Shown: piece by piece, positions 60,650 to 64,000 of the stretch
Layout: every line of letters starts with the position of its first letter
How positions within the stretch are numbered: the first letter of the stretch is position 1
Assembly (NCBI GenBank): GCA_016713825.1
Contig: JADJOJ010000007.1
Coordinates: 248,001 to 312,000, forward strand
Reading direction: 5' to 3'
DNA: 64,000 bases
Source: Candidatus Leptofilum gracile
GTDB taxonomy: Bacteria; Chloroflexota; Anaerolineae; Promineifilales; Promineifilaceae
Position numbers and translations under genes: made by a program
Notes under the pieces: model-generated
The model's database searches: none
The model's input: only the letters and a program-made list of their open reading frames with translations
What the model was told of the DNA's origin: nothing

Positions 60650-62996
60650 ATGACTTTTTTACCTCCAAGGATTGAACGAAGCACAGATTACGGCCGTTAC
60701 CGCCGGAGAAGGCCCCATTTTGGTGCTGGCCGGGCCGGGCAGCGGCAAAACCCGCGTCCTCACCCACCGCATTGTCCACCTCATTCGTGAAATGCGCGTG
60801 CCGCCGTGGCAAATCATGGCCGTGACCTTTACCAACAAGGCGGCCAAAGAGATGAACCACCGGATCGAAGAGCTGCTAGACGGCCGTCCCCGTGGCCTGA
60901 CAATGGGCACCTTCCACGCCACCTGCGCCCGCATTCTGCGGCAAGAAAGCGACAATTTGCAGGGGTACCAGAAGGATTTTGTCATTTTCGACACGGCCGA
61001 TCAGCAGCAGGTGGTCAAACAGGCGCTCAAAGATTTGAACCTCGACGACAAAAAGTTCCCGGTGAACAAGATGCTCAACGGCATCAGCAACGCCAAAAAT
61101 GAACTGATTACGGCCGAAATGTACGCCGCAGGCAACTACATTGCCGAAGTGACCAAGCGGGTGTACGGCCGTTACCAGCAAGTCCTCCTCACCAACAACG
61201 CCATGGATTTCGACGACCTGCTCATGAACACCGTGCTGCTGCTAGACCAGCGGCCCGACGTGCTGCAAAAGTACCAGGAGCGCTACCGCCACATCCTGGT
61301 AGACGAATTTCAAGACACCAACACCGCCCAGTACGGCCTGCTGCAACGGCTGGCCGCTACCAATCGCAACATCTTCGCCGTGGGCGATTCCGACCAATCG
61401 ATCTACAAATGGCGCGGGGCCGATTACCGCAACATCAACAAATTCCGCGAGATGTACCCAGACGCCCAAATGATCCTCCTGGAACAAAATTACCGCTCCA
61501 CCCAGATCATTTTGGACGTGGCCAAAGCGGTAATCAAGCAAAACAAAAACCGCGTCCACAAAGATTTGTACACCACGCGCCAAGGGGGCGAAAAAATCAC
61601 CGTGCGCGAGGTGTACGACGAGCGAGAAGAGGCAGATGTCATTCTAAGCCAGATTCAAAATCTGCGGCTGCAAGGCTACTCGCCCGGCGACATGGCGGTA
61701 ATGTACCGCACCAACGCCCAATCCCGCGTGCTGGAAGAGACCTTTATCCGCGCTGGCATGCCGTACAAGCTGGTGGGCGCGACCCAATTTTACAAGCGGC
61801 GCGAAGTAAAAGACGTCATCGCCTACCTGCGGCTGGTGCATAATCCGCTGGATTCCGTCAGCTTTTCCCGCGTGATCAACACGCCGTCGCGGGGCATCGG
61901 CAGCAAAACGCAGCAGGATTTGCAGGAGTGGGCTTTTTACAACAGCATGTCGCCCAGCGAAGCGGTGGTGCGGTTGGCGACGGACAACGAGATTCAGCAT
62001 CCATTTAACAATCGTTCCCTCAACCCCCTGGCCAACTTCGGCAACATGCTCAACGCCTGGCTCACCGTGCGCGATTCCGCCACCGTCGGCGATTTGCTCG
62101 ATTTGATTCTGGAGCAAACCGAGTACCACGACTACATCGAAAACAGCGCCAAAGACCCCGACGAAGCGCGCGACCGCTGGGCCAACGTCATGGAACTGCG
62201 CGGCGTCGCCCTCATGTCTAGCGAGCTGACGCTGAGTGAATTTTTGGAGCAGGTCGCCCTCGTCTCCGAGACGGACGATCTGGAAGACGACCCCAAGGCG
62301 GTGACGCTGCTGACGCTGCACGCGGCCAAAGGGCTGGAGTTCCCCGTGGTGTTCCTCACCGGGCTGGAGGATGGGGTTTTGCCCCACAGCCGCTCCATGG
62401 AAGACAGCGAATCGATGGCCGAAGAGCGGCGTCTGTTTTACGTGGGTCTCACCCGCGCCAAAGATATTTTGACCATCACCCACGCCTTCCGCCGCACCTT
62501 TTTTGGCCAGACAGAAGTGGCCATCCCCTCCCGCTTTTTACAAGACATCCCCATGGATTTGACCGAAGGTGGGACGGTCAAGCAGCGGCGCGAATCGACC
62601 GTGCAGCAGGCGAGCAGCTGGAGTTGGTCATCGGGCGCCACAAAATCATCATCGCGCGGCAATTCAGCGCAGCGGGACAGCGCCCGCCCGGCCAGCCACG
62701 CCAGCCGCAAAAGCTACTCGTGGGCCGACAACACGCAAACCAGCCCCCAACCATCAGCCGCCAGCCACCCGGCCAACCTGCCCAAACCCCGCCATCAGGC
62801 AGATGATTTTGAGCCAGCCTCTGGCCCACAGGTTGCCAAATACAAAACCGGCCAAAAGGTGCGCCACAAAAAATTTGGCGAGGGCACGGTCATCGAGAGC
62901 AAGCTGACGGGCAACGATGAAGAAGTGTCGGTCGCTTTTGCCGAGGTGGGCGTGAAGCGCCTGGCAGCCAGCTTTGCCAATCTGGAGATTCTTTAA
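60650..62996 (+). CDS. pcrA: ATP-dependent DNA helicase PcrA/UvrD
   Basis: A superfamily 1A helicase of about 781 residues. Seen motifs: Walker A LAGPGSGKT, motif Ia AVTFTNKAAKEM, motif II VDEFQDTN, motif III GDSDQSIYKWRGAD, motif IV LEQNYRST, motif V VVFLTGLEDGVLPH and motif VI EERRLFYVGLTRAK. The C-terminus GQKVRHKKFGEGTVIE is the PcrA-type RNA-polymerase-binding region. The open frame proper begins at a TTG at 60672, but an ATG at 60650 reads MTFYLQGLNEAQ if the T6 run at 60655-60660 is shortened by one, a likely indel. It acts in repair and in removal of stalled complexes. Confidence 0.93.
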
Positions 62997-63006
62997 GCGA
63001 ATATCC

Positions 63007-63070
63007 GGGTGCCAGGCACAGGTCGGAGAGCTTTGAATGACCAAGATCGTGCGACCCGTGCCTGGCACCC
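63007..63070. repeat. Intergenic palindrome, TGCCAGGCAC family, copy 2
   Basis: Perfect 13-bp arms GGGTGCCAGGCAC and GTGCCTGGCACCC with a 38-base loop. It is related to the palindrome at 46628-46685. Confidence 0.75.
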
Positions 63071-63083
63071 TCAAACACTCTCA

Positions 63084-64000
63084 ATGACCGAATACCAGGA
63101 CACAATCCGCGATGCAGTTTTAGATGAAGCCAACTTTGTGCGGGCCACCTTTAGTGGGCGGCAGCGGGGCAAGGAGATGGGCTGGGAGCGTTTGGAGCTG
63201 CGCCCGGTTGAGGTGAAGGGGCAGCGGCATCTGCAATTTTCCTTTTTTGATGCCAGGCAGAATATTGTGAAGAATTATGTGGGGGAAACGGCCGTAACCC
63301 ACCTCACCACCGCCCTCAATCTGCCCTTCCGCAACTTCCACATCATCAGCCAAACCGAAACCATCCAAATTAACCTGAGCAAAAAAGGGAAACCGATCAT
63401 CAACCGCAAGCCGACGGAAACGCCGCAACCAGTCCAGTTGGGCCATGACCGGGCCAAAAACACCATTTTGTCCGAAGGGGAAGACATTCCGTTTTTAAAA
63501 GTGATGGGGGTGATGCGGGCGGACGGCCGTATCAAAGCCAACCACCGCAGCAAATTCCAGCAAATTAACGCCTTCCTCAAAATCCTGGCCGAAATTGACG
63601 AAATCGCTGCCCTGCCCGAGCCGGTGCGCCTGATCGATTTTGGCTGCGGCAACGCCTACCTCACCTTTGCCGCCTACCATTACCTGGTCAACATTTTGGG
63701 CAAGCAGGCCGTTGTGGTGGGCGTCGATGGGCAGGAATCGCTCATTGCCCGCAACCAGCAGCGCGCCCAGGCGCTGGGCTGGGACGGCCTGACGTTTGCG
63801 CAAGGGCTGATTATCGACTATCAAGCCGATCCGCCGCCCAACATCGTCGTGGCGCTGCACGCCTGCGACACAGCCACCGACGACACGCTGGCCCAGGGCA
63901 TCCGCTGGCAGAGCCAGGTGATTATTGCCGCCCCTTGCTGCCATCATCATTTGCAGGTGCAGTTGAAGGAACGGCCGTCTCCCCCCGAATTTGACGCCGT
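63084..64000 (+). CDS. SAM-dependent methyltransferase (Methyltransf_32-like), 3' end beyond the window
   Basis: The frame is open from the ATG at 63084 to the window end (305 codons seen). The N-terminal 120 residues are a beta-rich extension (VKNYVGETAVTHLTTALNLPFRNF). The methyltransferase core starts near residue 170 with motif I LIDFGCGNAYLTFAAYHYL, VVGVDGQ at the end of strand 2, VALHACDTATDD and AAPCCHHH. The HACD and PCC motifs are those I recall for Methyltransf_32/METTL25-type proteins, with unknown substrate. It follows pcrA after a palindromic repeat. The protein at 4055 shows a related PCC motif. Confidence 0.8.
   Translation, partial: MTEYQDTIRDAVLDEANFVRATFSGRQRGKEMGWERLELRPVEVKGQRHLQFSFFDARQNIVKNYVGETAVTHLTTALNLPFRNFHIISQTETIQINLSKKGKPIINRKPTETPQPVQLGHDRAKNTILSEGEDIPFLKVMGVMRADGRIKANHRSKFQQINAFLKILAEIDEIAALPEPVRLIDFGCGNAYLTFAAYHYLVNILGKQAVVVGVDGQESLIARNQQRAQALGWDGLTFAQGLIIDYQADPPPNIVVALHACDTATDDTLAQGIRWQSQVIIAAPCCHHHLQVQLKERPSPPEFDA

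Larger units (their letters stand above)
1..64000. repeat. Dispersed palindromic octamer ACGGCCGT (HIP1-like)
   Basis: I counted 23 copies by eye in the first 12.3 kb, and the density looks similar across the window. Random expectation at about 55% GC is roughly 0.02 per kb. Most copies are inside genes, read as NGR, DGR, YGR or TAV depending on frame. Near-copies (GCGGCCGT, TCGGCCGT, ACGGCCGC) are also common. Confidence 0.85.

Noticed and set aside
1..64000. Prophage, plasmid or conjugative element
   Set aside because: No integrase, capsid, terminase, relaxase or replication-initiation gene was seen; the only mobile gene is the RAYT.

Overview
The window is about 64 kb of moderately GC-rich bacterial chromosome, most likely from a filamentous or biofilm-forming member of the phylum Chloroflexota (an Anaerolineae or Promineifilales-like lineage). 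That assignment is inference from gene style: a CpaE/TadZ-like protein beside Flp-type pilins, a giant secreted protein with FG-GAP, beta-helix and cadherin-like modules, MacB-like ABC genes beside Yip1 and CARDB-type proteins, and SPFH gene pairs. No rRNA gene is present, and no phage or CRISPR is seen. Two tRNA genes are present (Val-GAC and Glu-CTC).

Layout. 1-3.1 kb: the 3' end of rnhB, then a response-regulator/ParA-like CpaE homologue, an Flp-type pilin fused to a large globular domain, and a membrane-anchored regulatory-domain protein. 3.5-5.4 kb: a TrmH-family methyltransferase, a SAM-dependent methyltransferase and a HAD phosphatase. 5.4-10.8 kb: a minus-strand operon with two SPFH proteins, a helical-repeat protein, a PfkB kinase and a phytol/dolichol-kinase-like CTP-dependent kinase. 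10.9 kb: tRNA-Val. 11.7-27.6 kb: one giant cell-surface gene (about 5,300 codons) split in two by a single-base frameshift. 27.7-34.5 kb: an S9 peptidase, a multidomain M23/SH3/glycosidase-like protein and a second SPFH pair. 34.5-39.0 kb: an island of small genes, each separated by copies of a palindromic REP-like repeat, with a REP-associated transposase (RAYT) in the middle. 39-51.5 kb: thioredoxin reductase and a double-CxxC disulfide oxidoreductase, a 7TM-PAS sensor, a GT39-like membrane glycosyltransferase, an RlmI-like methyltransferase, dihydrolipoamide dehydrogenase, an SH3 protein, a YegP-like protein, an ABC1 kinase, tRNA-Glu and an EamA transporter. 51.4-64 kb: a PAS histidine kinase, a second Flp-like pilin fusion (frameshifted), an M14 carboxypeptidase, a Yip1 / ABC ATPase / CARDB-like / ABC permease operon, PcrA helicase and the start of a Methyltransf_32-type gene.

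Three genome-wide patterns stand out. (1) The palindromic octamer ACGGCCGT occurs about twice per kb throughout, inside genes on both strands, far above chance, like the HIP1 octamer of cyanobacteria; it is also at the centre of a perfect 28-bp intergenic palindrome. (2) About twenty copies of a REP palindrome (core ACCTGNCAGGT) are confined to the 4.5 kb around the RAYT gene, where they border nearly every small gene and carry an extended -10 promoter-like motif. (3) Many genes are followed, right after the stop codon, by an inverted repeat whose arms are built of locus-specific short quasi-repeats.

A caution: at least seven genes or gene starts show single-base indels, mostly in homopolymers and mostly between 53.3 and 60.7 kb. 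Sequencing or assembly error is the simplest explanation, so the broken genes should not be read as true pseudogenes without checking. All assignments come from reading the sequence and recalled family motifs; no database search was run.
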